From assembly GCA_942491945.1 (NCBI GenBank), contig CALODD010000037.1:78154-142153 (forward strand): a DNA stretch of 64,000 nt. The letters run 5' to 3'. Position numbers and translations under genes: made by a program. This stretch comes from JAJDYQ01 sp942491945 (GTDB lineage: Bacteria; Pseudomonadota; Gammaproteobacteria; JAJDYQ01). Under the pieces are notes generated by a model, which was given only the letters and a program-made list of their open reading frames with translations, searched no databases and had not been told where the DNA came from. Shown piece by piece: positions 8,754 to 17,029 of this stretch; the first letter of the stretch is position 1, and the number at the start of each line of letters is the position of its first letter.

Positions 8754-10135
8754 AGCTCTGATTTGAAATCCTCGTATTTCCCCGTTGGGGATCGTTCAAT
8801 TTCATCCGGATAGACAAAACGAAATTCAAACGCATGCCGTAATTCTTTCGTCAGCATGTCACTGATGGTTTGCTGCTCATTCGTATTCAGCTCTCGGTCA
8901 GCGACCAGACGTACCTCGATCACTTCTGATTCGATCTGAGCGAGTTGTAACTGCGTCACTGGCGCGATCTCCGTAATACGTCGCGTTGAAAAGACCGGCC
9001 AGTGCGAGGAACCATCTGGTAGCTTCAACATATTCCTGGTACGACCCAGAATACGTTTCAGGGTTAGCGACCCTCGACCACAGGCACAGGGCTCTCCCAC
9101 CTCAGCGTAATCTCCAATTTCATAACGAATCAGAGGCATCGCAAAATTATGCAATGGGGTGACGACGACTCGCCCTGTTTCTCTGCTCTTACAGGGCTGA
9201 TATTCGTCATTTAAGACTTCGACAAGCATCGTTTCAGAACAAACGTGATAACTACCATGCTCAGGACATTGGAAAGCAATATTTCCAACTTCCATTGCGC
9301 TGTAAATATCGGCAATCGATGTATCAAAAACTTTCTCGCAATAAGCTCGGTCCTCAGCAGTTAAGACTTCGCCAATCGTACGAATTTGTTCAATCGATTG
9401 TAGTTCTGCATCAGATTGATCCATCAACTCCGCGAGCGCTCTCAGATTCGAGGGATAAGTTAATAGATAATCAGGTTGCTCATCCAACAGCCAACGCAGC
9501 TGATCGGCAACATCACATTCTATGCTCAGCATGACGGTCATACCGCCGGAGTAGACTTCATCAATCGGGTGGCCCCAACCGGCAGAGCGTATGCCAGGCG
9601 GTGACCGGGCTTCCTCACTATCACCGGTATAGCGAATCGATGCGAGTTTTTTACGATGATTCCGTCCATGCCATTCATGTTCTCGTAAAGTCTGCGCGTA
9701 CCACATAAATTGCTGCATATCGGTGACATAGACATTGACTGGCAAACCTGTTGAACCGGATGAGCCTGTTTCAAGGATATCGCCATGCTCTTTCGGTATT
9801 GCCGTACTGGTCAAATCGGCTGAGTGCCGCTGTAAAGCCCAGCGTTGAAGTACGGGGATAGACTGCCATTCATCGATACTAATACCCGGCCGGGAGAGAT
9901 TGATACGTTGTAATTCGGATAGACTTCGATAGTAGGATACCGTCCGAATCGCATGATCCAGTAAGGCATGAAGTTGTTTTAGCTGTTGTTGCTGAATTTC
10001 ACCACAGCTAAGCCGTTCAGACTGGCTAAACTGGAACTGCATAGATAGCAGGGAGGCGGCCGTTGGTGAGGGTAAAGCCGGCCACATAACACCCTGCAAT
10101 GTGGAGTCAGCGACTACCGGTGGCATTTCCATCAT
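8750..10135 (-). CDS. PaaK/CapK-like adenylate-forming enzyme (copy 2)
   Basis: A 461-residue paralog of the two other PaaK-like enzymes in the cluster. It has the loop ETGSSGSTGLPV, QCPEHGSYH, PCACGRGS and the tail SPTGKYEDFKSEL with the catalytic lysine. It begins 88 bp downstream of the secreted cargo gene and overlaps the phosphatase-like gene by 4 bp, so these are probably one transcript running from the Slam-like gene down to copy 1. The three copies are clearly diverged over most of their length, which suggests different substrates rather than recent duplication. Reaction partners are unknown. Confidence 0.83.
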   Translation of the reverse strand: MMEMPPVVADSTLQGVMWPALPSPTAASLLSMQFQFSQSERLSCGEIQQQQLKQLHALLDHAIRTVSYYRSLSELQRINLSRPGISIDEWQSIPVLQRWALQRHSADLTSTAIPKEHGDILETGSSGSTGLPVNVYVTDMQQFMWYAQTLREHEWHGRNHRKKLASIRYTGDSEEARSPPGIRSAGWGHPIDEVYSGGMTVMLSIECDVADQLRWLLDEQPDYLLTYPSNLRALAELMDQSDAELQSIEQIRTIGEVLTAEDRAYCEKVFDTSIADIYSAMEVGNIAFQCPEHGSYHVCSETMLVEVLNDEYQPCKSRETGRVVVTPLHNFAMPLIRYEIGDYAEVGEPCACGRGSLTLKRILGRTRNMLKLPDGSSHWPVFSTRRITEIAPVTQLQLAQIESEVIEVRLVADRELNTNEQQTISDMLTKELRHAFEFRFVYPDEIERSPTGKYEDFKSEL

Positions 10136-10223
10136 TGCTAACCCAAATAAAATCCGCCGGGAATTACCTGCTATTGGGAATCAAAGCATCATGAGTCCCG
10201 ACGATTGCATAATTAGCGATCTA

Positions 10224-11501
10224 CTACCTTGCAAGCGGCCGCGAAGTCGCATGAAACGTATCTGCACGATCAGATTGTGTCAGGGCACCTCTCATCAAGG
10301 TCGCGCCGATAATATCAGCCCCCGTTGATCCAATAAATGAAGCATCGACGACACCACCATCTACCGAATTTCCAAAATTCTGCACAATCGTACCTGTCAA
10401 CACAGATCCACTGAACGTACCGCCCGCATCAAAGTTAGGCCCAGTACCACCTGTCCATGAGCCCGTCCAGGTTTTATTCGTAAAATTCACTGTCATCCCA
10501 ATGTTTTTAGTGCCTTTATGAGAACGCCCAATAAAGTTGACCGCACCCAGATTTGACATCCCGTTAATGGTGGCAGCAGCAGTCGGACGGCCGGCAACAA
10601 AACTACCGTTTAATCTACCAGCCCCCTCAGCACCGTTCGCACCTGGAACAACTCGGTCGATAAATAAGAAGTTTAGGCGACCTTCCAGACCATCCGGCTC
10701 ACCGTGACCCGTCGTAAAAGTACTCGGCGCATTAAACCCGAACCAACCGGGTGCTTCATTAAGCGCTCCACCATACGTAAAAAAGTTAGTTCCACCCATA
10801 CCGCCACCAGCAGTTATTTGACCACCAGTAGCTACCCCACCGATTTTAATTGGGGCCGGAGCAGCAGCACCTTTCATCGATAAATGGATACTCTGTTGAG
10901 CATTATTTGTAATTTTCTGCCATGGAGCCACTGGAACCGCAGGTACTGGATTTATTGCGTCAACCGTTAGCGCACCGCCGCCCAAATTCGAAAAATTTGT
11001 TATTGAATAACTCATTGTCGTTACCACGTCTTTAGTGGTATTCACTGGAACCGTCGTCGGATCAGCATCACTGAGCTTAATAGCCAATCGACCAATTCCA
11101 CCGACTTGTGGTTTATCGAGAGCACTGTGATTTAAACCACCGGTTGTAATATCACTAATACGACCTTCAGCCGCTACAAAACCACGGAAGTCACCTTTTG
11201 CAAGACGTGTTGTACTGCCTGTATTTGTAGTTCCGGGTCTAAAGTTTTGCTTCGGGTTATTCGCAACGCCGCTCTGACCTCCGGGACCTTTGCCGTTATT
11301 ATCACCATTACTGCCGTCATTCTTAACGACAACCAGGCGTCCAGCAGCCGTCCTGTGAACAACGACGGGCTTAGTACTCGTACCAGCGCCGGCTAACCAC
11401 GGACCCCAGTCGGTTACATCATCTGCAATCGCTGCTGGTGCAGCTACAGCCATTGCTATGGAACAACTTAGTGTTGTTTTACGTCCATTCATGTTTTTCA
11501 T
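10224..11501 (-). CDS. Secreted glycine-rich protein with TbpB-like barrel; probable Slam cargo
   Basis: A protein of about 425 residues with an N-terminal signal peptide ending near AAPAAIA before DDVTDW, cut by signal peptidase I; there is no lipobox cysteine, so it should be soluble. I chose the ATG at 11501 because GGATGG lies 5 bases upstream; an ATG at 11510 is also in frame. The middle is rich in Gly, Asn and Pro. The last 150 residues, with repeated patterns such as GTFSGSVLTGTIVQNF and VVDASFIGSTGADIIGATL, look like the eight-stranded barrel of TbpB/hemophilin-type Slam substrates. It sits directly downstream of a Slam-like gene, which supports the cargo role. The ligand is not evident. 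Confidence 0.7.
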   Translation of the reverse strand: MKNMNGRKTTLSCSIAMAVAAPAAIADDVTDWGPWLAGAGTSTKPVVVHRTAAGRLVVVKNDGSNGDNNGKGPGGQSGVANNPKQNFRPGTTNTGSTTRLAKGDFRGFVAAEGRISDITTGGLNHSALDKPQVGGIGRLAIKLSDADPTTVPVNTTKDVVTTMSYSITNFSNLGGGALTVDAINPVPAVPVAPWQKITNNAQQSIHLSMKGAAAPAPIKIGGVATGGQITAGGGMGGTNFFTYGGALNEAPGWFGFNAPSTFTTGHGEPDGLEGRLNFLFIDRVVPGANGAEGAGRLNGSFVAGRPTAAATINGMSNLGAVNFIGRSHKGTKNIGMTVNFTNKTWTGSWTGGTGPNFDAGGTFSGSVLTGTIVQNFGNSVDGGVVDASFIGSTGADIIGATLMRGALTQSDRADTFHATSRPLAR

Positions 11502-11582
11502 GTTTACCATCCTGCCATCCAGAGATGACTTTAATCCGTTTCTGAATTAAATAATTCTAGTTCAGTTTGTAATAACTGCTGT

Positions 11583-12851
11583 TTAGTTCCACTGTTTACC
11601 GATACTAATACCGGCCTGCTGGCGATCGTAGGAATAACCAATGGTATTGCTATTGTTGTCGGTATCACTGAAATAGCCGCTGACAATCCAGTTCTTCAGA
11701 CGCCCACTTTGAAAAGTATGATTCACACCCAGTGAAGTAGAACGATAGGATTCATCACGATCATCAACCGACAGCAATGCGCTTATAGTGTCTTTGTATT
11801 TGGTGTCTTTATCTGTATAACGCAGCGATACAGTACCGCCCTTCCAGGCGTTCCAGCTACCTCCAACAAAGTATTCTTCACCTCGACTAGAGTAAGCATC
11901 AACCTTGGCGCTTTCATCAAAACTGGTTACTCCAGCAGATAGCGTGACTTTATCGTTGATCTGATAGGCAACAGCCGCACTGATGGCTTTATAGGTACTA
12001 TCGCGTCCCAAATTATCGTTTGTCTGGTCAGTGTAGTCGCGATCCTGAACCTCTGCAGATAGACTAATTTCGGCTTTTTTGTATTGCCAGGACACACCTG
12101 GAGCAATCGAAACATAGTTCGCTAAATTGGTATTCCCGAGACGAATATGATCAGCCTGCAGACTGATGGAACCACGTAGTTCATTTGCGATAACAAATGC
12201 TGGGCCGGTACGCACTGTCAGCACATCAAGATCGAAATCATTTTCAGAATCGTAGTCATCGCGGAAAAAAGCTAAATCTGTCAGCCACATCCAGGCAACG
12301 TCTTTGCCGCGCAGTTTGGTCGTTTTGTCAAACAAGTAACGATGGGTAGCTGACGCGTTGTAATTCGTACCTTCGTCCGACTGAGGATTACTCGTCGCTG
12401 GCAATGTCACGCCACCAATTGTTCCAGCACCGGCACCGACATTGACGTTGTCATCGCTAGTACGGCCGACGAAGATTGAACCTGACCATTTATGCTTCTT
12501 ACTCTCGTCTTGCAGACGTTGCATGAATTCACGAATCGTGACTTTCACACCCTCAGGTGTTTTTGGATCATTCAGAACTTCTTCTGCCATGCCGCGCGCT
12601 TCCTGGAAATTCAGGGTATAAAAACGAGTCAGAGCAAGTTCCAGACGAGCACGCGCAAGTGACGGCTCCTTATTAACAATTTGCTGAAGCAGGCCTACCG
12701 CGTCATGATAGTTACCCTGCTCACGTTGCTGCAGTGCTTCATCGAACGCTTTCTGGATATCTTCAGAGACTGCATACGCAGGCGCTGCGACAGCTAGCGA
12801 TAACACTAAGGCCGTCGATAAAGAAACCAATTGTTGTTTTAGTGAGCGCAT
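11583..12851 (-). CDS. Slam-like (type XI secretion) outer-membrane protein with TPR domain
   Basis: About 422 residues from ATG 12851, which is followed by a signal peptide ending APAYA and preceded by a GGGGGGAG run; an upstream ATG at 12935 would spoil the signal. Residues about 30-120 are TPR repeats with the Slam-typical LARARLELALTRFYTLNF. After the linker HKWSGSIFVGRTSDDNVN comes a long series of alternating beta strands (YTDKDTKY, GVNHTF) ending in an aromatic-polar barrel end, GISIGKQWN. This TPR-plus-DUF560 barrel is the architecture of surface lipoprotein assembly modulators, which move TbpB-barrel cargo across the outer membrane. The neighbouring secreted gene fits as cargo. General OMP assignment is firm; Slam identity is likely. 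Confidence 0.75.
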   Translation of the reverse strand: MRSLKQQLVSLSTALVLSLAVAAPAYAVSEDIQKAFDEALQQREQGNYHDAVGLLQQIVNKEPSLARARLELALTRFYTLNFQEARGMAEEVLNDPKTPEGVKVTIREFMQRLQDESKKHKWSGSIFVGRTSDDNVNVGAGAGTIGGVTLPATSNPQSDEGTNYNASATHRYLFDKTTKLRGKDVAWMWLTDLAFFRDDYDSENDFDLDVLTVRTGPAFVIANELRGSISLQADHIRLGNTNLANYVSIAPGVSWQYKKAEISLSAEVQDRDYTDQTNDNLGRDSTYKAISAAVAYQINDKVTLSAGVTSFDESAKVDAYSSRGEEYFVGGSWNAWKGGTVSLRYTDKDTKYKDTISALLSVDDRDESYRSTSLGVNHTFQSGRLKNWIVSGYFSDTDNNSNTIGYSYDRQQAGISIGKQWN

Positions 12852-13033
12852 TACTCCCCCCAGAGATGATAAAAGTGCGCTAGTCGCATAATGTATTGCA
12901 TACGGACTACCATTAAATAGATAGCAATAATTCACAATATGATAAATGTACTACCAATCCAGATATAATAGGGTAATAGCCTACATATTTAAATAGAAGA
13001 TTTCAAAAGTCTACACACTAATTAACCGGATAA

Positions 13034-13702
13034 ATGTTACTTAAAATTAACCATCACAAGCTCAGAGAGCCGTTGTCACTTCGTCAGGGCTCCAGCGATG
13101 AACACAACTATCAACAGATTTTTGTCGACGATGAATACTGTATTGAGACGAAGATTGCCCCAAAAACCATAGTAGATCTTGGGGCGAATATCGGTTTGTC
13201 AGCGATCTGGTTTGCTTCGCACTACCCAGACAGCCTTATTATTGCAATTGAACCAGAACGGTCGAATTACCAATTACTAGCGGAGAACGCCTCTGTCTAC
13301 GAAAATATTCGGACACTGCGTGCCGCAGTCTGGTTTGAAGAGACTGAGCTTCATCTTACAGATCCGGGAAAGGGCCACTGGGGGTTTCAAACTCAAGAAC
13401 AAGACTCCCCTAATGCATTCGATCGCATCAGCACCGTAACTGTCCGATCAATTATGAAAAACCACAATATCAATCACATCGATATTCTAAAAATCGATAT
13501 TGAAGGCGCTGAAGTCGAATTACTTTCAGATAATTCCCAATGGATCTCTCAGGTGAATATGATCATCATTGAACTGCATGATCGTTTTCGCGAGGGGTGC
13601 CAGGAAGCCCTGCATAACATTGCACACCATTTTGATCAGCAATGGCAACAGGGCGAAAATATCGTACTGGCGAAATCTTCGTTTATTAACAGGGCGGCCT
13701 AA
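13034..13702 (+). CDS. FkbM-family methyltransferase
   Basis: A 222-residue SAM-dependent methyltransferase. The SAM-binding motif I is VDLGANIGLSAIWFA near residue 47, followed by the acidic IEPER loop. The FkbM signature DILKIDIEGAEVELL is near 150. These enzymes methylate hydroxyls of sugars or polyketides and often sit in polysaccharide loci, which fits the neighbouring glycosyltransferase and CapK-like genes. It is the only plus-strand gene between the Slam-like gene and PaaK copy 3, and its end overlaps copy 3 by 4 bp in convergent orientation. Upstream is a 180-bp AT-rich divergent promoter region shared with the Slam-like gene. Confidence 0.88.
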   Translation: MLLKINHHKLREPLSLRQGSSDEHNYQQIFVDDEYCIETKIAPKTIVDLGANIGLSAIWFASHYPDSLIIAIEPERSNYQLLAENASVYENIRTLRAAVWFEETELHLTDPGKGHWGFQTQEQDSPNAFDRISTVTVRSIMKNHNINHIDILKIDIEGAEVELLSDNSQWISQVNMIIIELHDRFREGCQEALHNIAHHFDQQWQQGENIVLAKSSFINRAA

Positions 13703-15081
13703 TCCAGCTCACTCATGAAATCTTCGTATTTACCAGATGCTGACCTGGGAATATCATCGACGTAGCGATAGTTGATTTTGAATGGATAACCCAGGCTCTC
13801 TTGCAAGACGTCATCCATTTTTCGAGTCTGCTCATAATCCAGAGATTCTGACAACACCAGCTGCAATTCCAGTGTATCCAATGTTTTCTGGATTAATCGG
13901 TACTGACGAATATCTGCTATCGCATTGAACCGTCCATCCTCCATCATCGGCCAGAAATAAGCACCATCGGGGCGTCGTAACATATTTCGTGCACGACCAT
14001 AGACGCGGTTCAGCACAGGCAGGGTTCGCCCGCAACTACAGGCATTACCCAGTTCTGCGTAATCCCCCACTTCGTATCGAATTAAGGGCGTTGCGAAACT
14101 GTGCAAAGAGGTTATGACCACTCGGCCTGTTTGTCCTGGTAAACAAGGTTCATCATTCTCATCGAGAATTTCGATGTAATTGGCTTCGGCTAGCTGATGA
14201 TAATGGTCCTGTTCGGGGCACTGCAAAGCCAAATGACCCGTCTCTTGTGCTGAATAAACATCTTGCAGTTCCGCGCCAAGCACTTCTTCGCACAGTTGCC
14301 GCAAACCATCAGGCAACTGTTCTGCCATGGTCACAACGACCTTTATCGACAGTGATTCATCACGAGACTGCAGAATACGACAAATTGCCCGTAGGTTGCT
14401 CGGGTAGGTCAACAAGTATTGCGGTCGCTCTTTCAATAACCAGTCGACCTGCTCGCCAACGTCATCAATCACGTTTTTAACAGCACACTCGCCACTCTTA
14501 AACGCCATTGCTGTCGCTGAACCCCAGTCATCCAGGATGTACTCAGTCGATGCCTCGTGCGTATTCCCCAGGAAACGGATAACTGCAACTTTGTCACCTA
14601 CTTCCCGCTGATGCCAGATATCGTCACGCATACTCTGCGCCATCCACATCAACTGATTAACTTCCGTTCGATACACCGTAATCGATTTACCCGTTGAGCC
14701 CGAGGTACTGACTGAACTAATACCGCCATGCTCTTCAGGAGTGCGGTTGCAGCTAATCTCTGATAGGTTCTGCTGCAACTCGGTACGCGTGAGTATCGGT
14801 AACCTGCACAGGAAATCCGCATCAATCTTCATCCCCTGCCGATAATTAACCTGATCTAGTCGTTCTCGATACCAGAGACTGTGCTTCCAGGCATGTTCAA
14901 AGAGCAATCCCAGCTGACGAAACTGCAGCCACTGAATTTCCTCCAGCGGCATTCGCTCCGATTGCTGCAGCTGGCGTTGCATAGCGAGTAATGTCGCATT
15001 CTCTGATGTAGGGACACCGGGCCAGACGATATTGGGAATTGCGGTCTTCACTTGCATCGCACTAGTGTGCCGGAACGACAT
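13699..15081 (-). CDS. PaaK/CapK-like adenylate-forming enzyme (copy 3)
   Basis: A 460-residue third paralog. It has the loop STSGSTGKSITV, QCPEQDHYHQL, ACSCGRTL and the tail SASGKYEDFMSELD. Like the others it begins with a short leader and IVWPGVPTSE, a conserved WP element not needed for catalysis in typical PaaK. It is transcribed away from thiS and faces the FkbM gene tail to tail. It is separated from the copy 1/copy 2 operon by the Slam pair, so it is probably expressed from its own promoter in the 43-bp gap before thiS or further upstream. Substrate is unknown. Confidence 0.83.
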   Translation of the reverse strand: MSFRHTSAMQVKTAIPNIVWPGVPTSENATLLAMQRQLQQSERMPLEEIQWLQFRQLGLLFEHAWKHSLWYRERLDQVNYRQGMKIDADFLCRLPILTRTELQQNLSEISCNRTPEEHGGISSVSTSGSTGKSITVYRTEVNQLMWMAQSMRDDIWHQREVGDKVAVIRFLGNTHEASTEYILDDWGSATAMAFKSGECAVKNVIDDVGEQVDWLLKERPQYLLTYPSNLRAICRILQSRDESLSIKVVVTMAEQLPDGLRQLCEEVLGAELQDVYSAQETGHLALQCPEQDHYHQLAEANYIEILDENDEPCLPGQTGRVVITSLHSFATPLIRYEVGDYAELGNACSCGRTLPVLNRVYGRARNMLRRPDGAYFWPMMEDGRFNAIADIRQYRLIQKTLDTLELQLVLSESLDYEQTRKMDDVLQESLGYPFKINYRYVDDIPRSASGKYEDFMSELD

Positions 15082-15124
15082 TTATTAAGCTATGATTCGC
15101 CCGTCATAAATCGATTAGACCATC

Positions 15125-15325
15125 ATGAACATTACTTTAAACGGCGACACACATCCGCTTGACGAGCAAGCCACGGTTCAAACTTTGATTGAACAGCAGG
15201 GTCTGATCGGCAAACGCATTGCTGTCGAAGTTAATCAGGAAATCGTGCCGCGCAGTTTGCATGAGGAGCACCAGCTGCAGGACGGGGATCAGGTAGAAAT
15301 CGTTCACGCCATCGGTGGTGGCTAA
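15125..15325 (+). CDS. thiS: Sulfur carrier protein ThiS
   Basis: A 66-residue ubiquitin-like protein that carries thiocarboxylate sulfur for thiazole synthesis in thiamine biosynthesis. The diagnostic C-terminal Gly-Gly is present at the end of IVHAIGGG, with one extra glycine. Length and the hydrophobic pattern LQDGDQVEIVHAI match the family. It is followed 105 bp later by thiG, its partner, in the same direction. Other thiamine genes (thiF, thiH or thiO) are not in this window. Confidence 0.95.
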   Translation: MNITLNGDTHPLDEQATVQTLIEQQGLIGKRIAVEVNQEIVPRSLHEEHQLQDGDQVEIVHAIGGG

Positions 15326-15430
15326 GAACATTTGAATACCGCGCACATTGGGAATCTGGCTCAAGTACGATAGACTTCCACACCTCGTCAGGACGACGAT
15401 TTTCTTACACTCTCAACACGTGTTTATAAA

Positions 15431-16213
15431 ATGACGACAGATATTCTTAAAGTCGGTGAACGGGAATTCACCTCACGCCTGCTGGTTGGCACAGGCAAAT
15501 ATAAAGATATGGAAGAAACCCGTCTGGCGATTGAAGCCAGTGGTGCTGAAATTGTGACGGTGGCAATTCGCCGCAGCAATATCGGCCAGAATCCGGATGA
15601 ACCCAATCTGCTGGAAGTCATACCACCTGAGAAGTACACCATACTGCCCAATACCGCGGGCTGCTATACGGTTGAAGATACCGTGCGCACCTGTCGTCTG
15701 GCGCGTGAACTACTCGATGGGCACGACCTCGTAAAACTGGAAGTCCTGGGTGATGAAAAAACCCTGTTTCCAGATATCACCGCTACTCTGGAAGCCACTG
15801 AAATTCTGGTCAAAGATGGTTTTAAAATCATGGTCTATACCAATGATGACCCCATCATTGCCAAACGTCTGGAAGAAATGGGTTGTGTCGCTGTGATGCC
15901 TCTGGCTGCTCCAATTGGCTCTGGCCTCGGCATTCGTAATCCTTACAACATTCTGGAAATCGTCGAAAACGCCAACGTGCCAATTATCGTTGATGCCGGT
16001 GTCGGTACAGCTTCTGATGCGGCGGTTGCTATGGAACTGGGTTGTGACGGCGTGCTGATGAATACTGCTATTGCTGCCGCTCAGGATCCAGTTCTGATGG
16101 CTTCTGCAATGAAGAAAGGTATTGAGGCCGGACGTGAAGCTTTCAAAGCGGGTCGCATGCCACGCAAACGCTATGCGTCGGCATCGTCTCCAATCGACGG
16201 CACATTCTTCTAA
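15431..16213 (+). CDS. thiG: Thiazole synthase ThiG
   Basis: A 260-residue TIM-barrel enzyme that joins deoxyxylulose phosphate, dehydroglycine and ThiS thiocarboxylate into the thiazole phosphate. It has the Schiff-base lysine region DLVKLEVLGDEKTLFPD, the phosphate loops PLAAPIGSGLGIRN and VDAGVGTASDAAVAMELG, and the end DGVLMNTAIAAA. The start codon has no clear ribosome site, so translation may be coupled to thiS. A perfect-looking hairpin begins exactly at its stop codon. Length and motifs are typical. Confidence 0.97.
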   Translation: MTTDILKVGEREFTSRLLVGTGKYKDMEETRLAIEASGAEIVTVAIRRSNIGQNPDEPNLLEVIPPEKYTILPNTAGCYTVEDTVRTCRLARELLDGHDLVKLEVLGDEKTLFPDITATLEATEILVKDGFKIMVYTNDDPIIAKRLEEMGCVAVMPLAAPIGSGLGIRNPYNILEIVENANVPIIVDAGVGTASDAAVAMELGCDGVLMNTAIAAAQDPVLMASAMKKGIEAGREAFKAGRMPRKRYASASSPIDGTFF

Positions 16214-16247
16214 ACCATTTGCTGAGATAACTTCAGCAAACGGTTTA
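16211..16247. other. Hairpin overlapping the thiG stop codon
   Basis: Two 15-bp arms (16211-16225 and 16233-16247) pair with a single mismatch around a 7-base loop. The left arm starts with the TAA stop of thiG and the right arm ends 11 bp before the trmB start. There is no clean T-run after it, so it is not a classical terminator. It could be an mRNA 3' stabilising element, a weak attenuator before trmB, or a bidirectional barrier. Confidence 0.5.
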
Positions 16248-16258
16248 AATATTCAATC

Positions 16259-16939
16259 ATGGAAGAAAACTCCCGGGCGCATCATCGCCCTATCCGTAGT
16301 TTTGTTAAACGCGAAGGACGGCTAACTCCAGGTCAGGAACGCGCGCTTAAGGAACTGCTGCCTAAATATCAGCTACCAGATAGCAAGAATACTCTGGATC
16401 TGGCCACAGTCTTTGGTAATGACAACCCCGTGATCATGGAAATTGGTTTTGGCAATGGCAAGCTACTGGCACAACAGGCTCAAGATCACCCGGATTACAA
16501 TTTCATCGGCCTGGAGGTGCATCGGCCCGGTGTTGGACATCTGCTGCAAAAGCTCGAACAGAACAATTCTGAGAACGTCCGCATTGCCAATGAGGATGCT
16601 ATTGAAGTCCTGACGCAGTTAATCCCTGAACATAGCCTCTATGCTCTGTGGTTGTTCTTCCCTGACCCATGGCCAAAGAAAAAACATCATAAACGTCGTA
16701 TCGTTAACCCACGTTTTCTCAAGCTGGTACATCAGCGATTAATCGATACTGGCATGCTGCATATGGCAACAGATTGGCAAGACTATGCCGAACATATGCA
16801 ATTAGAAGTGGATGCATCCAATCTATATCGCGAAGCAGATATATCCTCTTATCCTTTTCAACGACCACAAACCCATTTTGAACAACGAGGTCTTCGTAAA
16901 GGCCACAAAATTAAAGACCTGTTTTATCAGAAAAAATAA
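16259..16939 (+). CDS. trmB: tRNA (guanine-N7-)-methyltransferase TrmB
   Basis: A 226-residue SAM-dependent enzyme that makes m7G46 in tRNA. Signature segments are IMEIGFGNGKLLAQQA (SAM site), NFIGLEVHRPGVGHLL, and the family hallmark LFFPDPWPKKKHHKRRIV near 138-155. The C-terminal TDWQDYAEHM and RPQTHFEQRG motifs complete the TrmB pattern. The N-terminal RPIRSFVKREGRLTPGQ is the usual basic leader. It lies 45 bp after thiG, with a hairpin between, so read-through from thiG is possible. Confidence 0.97.
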   Translation: MEENSRAHHRPIRSFVKREGRLTPGQERALKELLPKYQLPDSKNTLDLATVFGNDNPVIMEIGFGNGKLLAQQAQDHPDYNFIGLEVHRPGVGHLLQKLEQNNSENVRIANEDAIEVLTQLIPEHSLYALWLFFPDPWPKKKHHKRRIVNPRFLKLVHQRLIDTGMLHMATDWQDYAEHMQLEVDASNLYREADISSYPFQRPQTHFEQRGLRKGHKIKDLFYQKK

Positions 16940-17029
16940 GGTCAAAGATTGTTACTCGATATTGGTACAACCGAATTGCTGGTATATTAACCAGTTGAAT
17001 ATGAAGACATAGCTAAATACGATTTTTTC

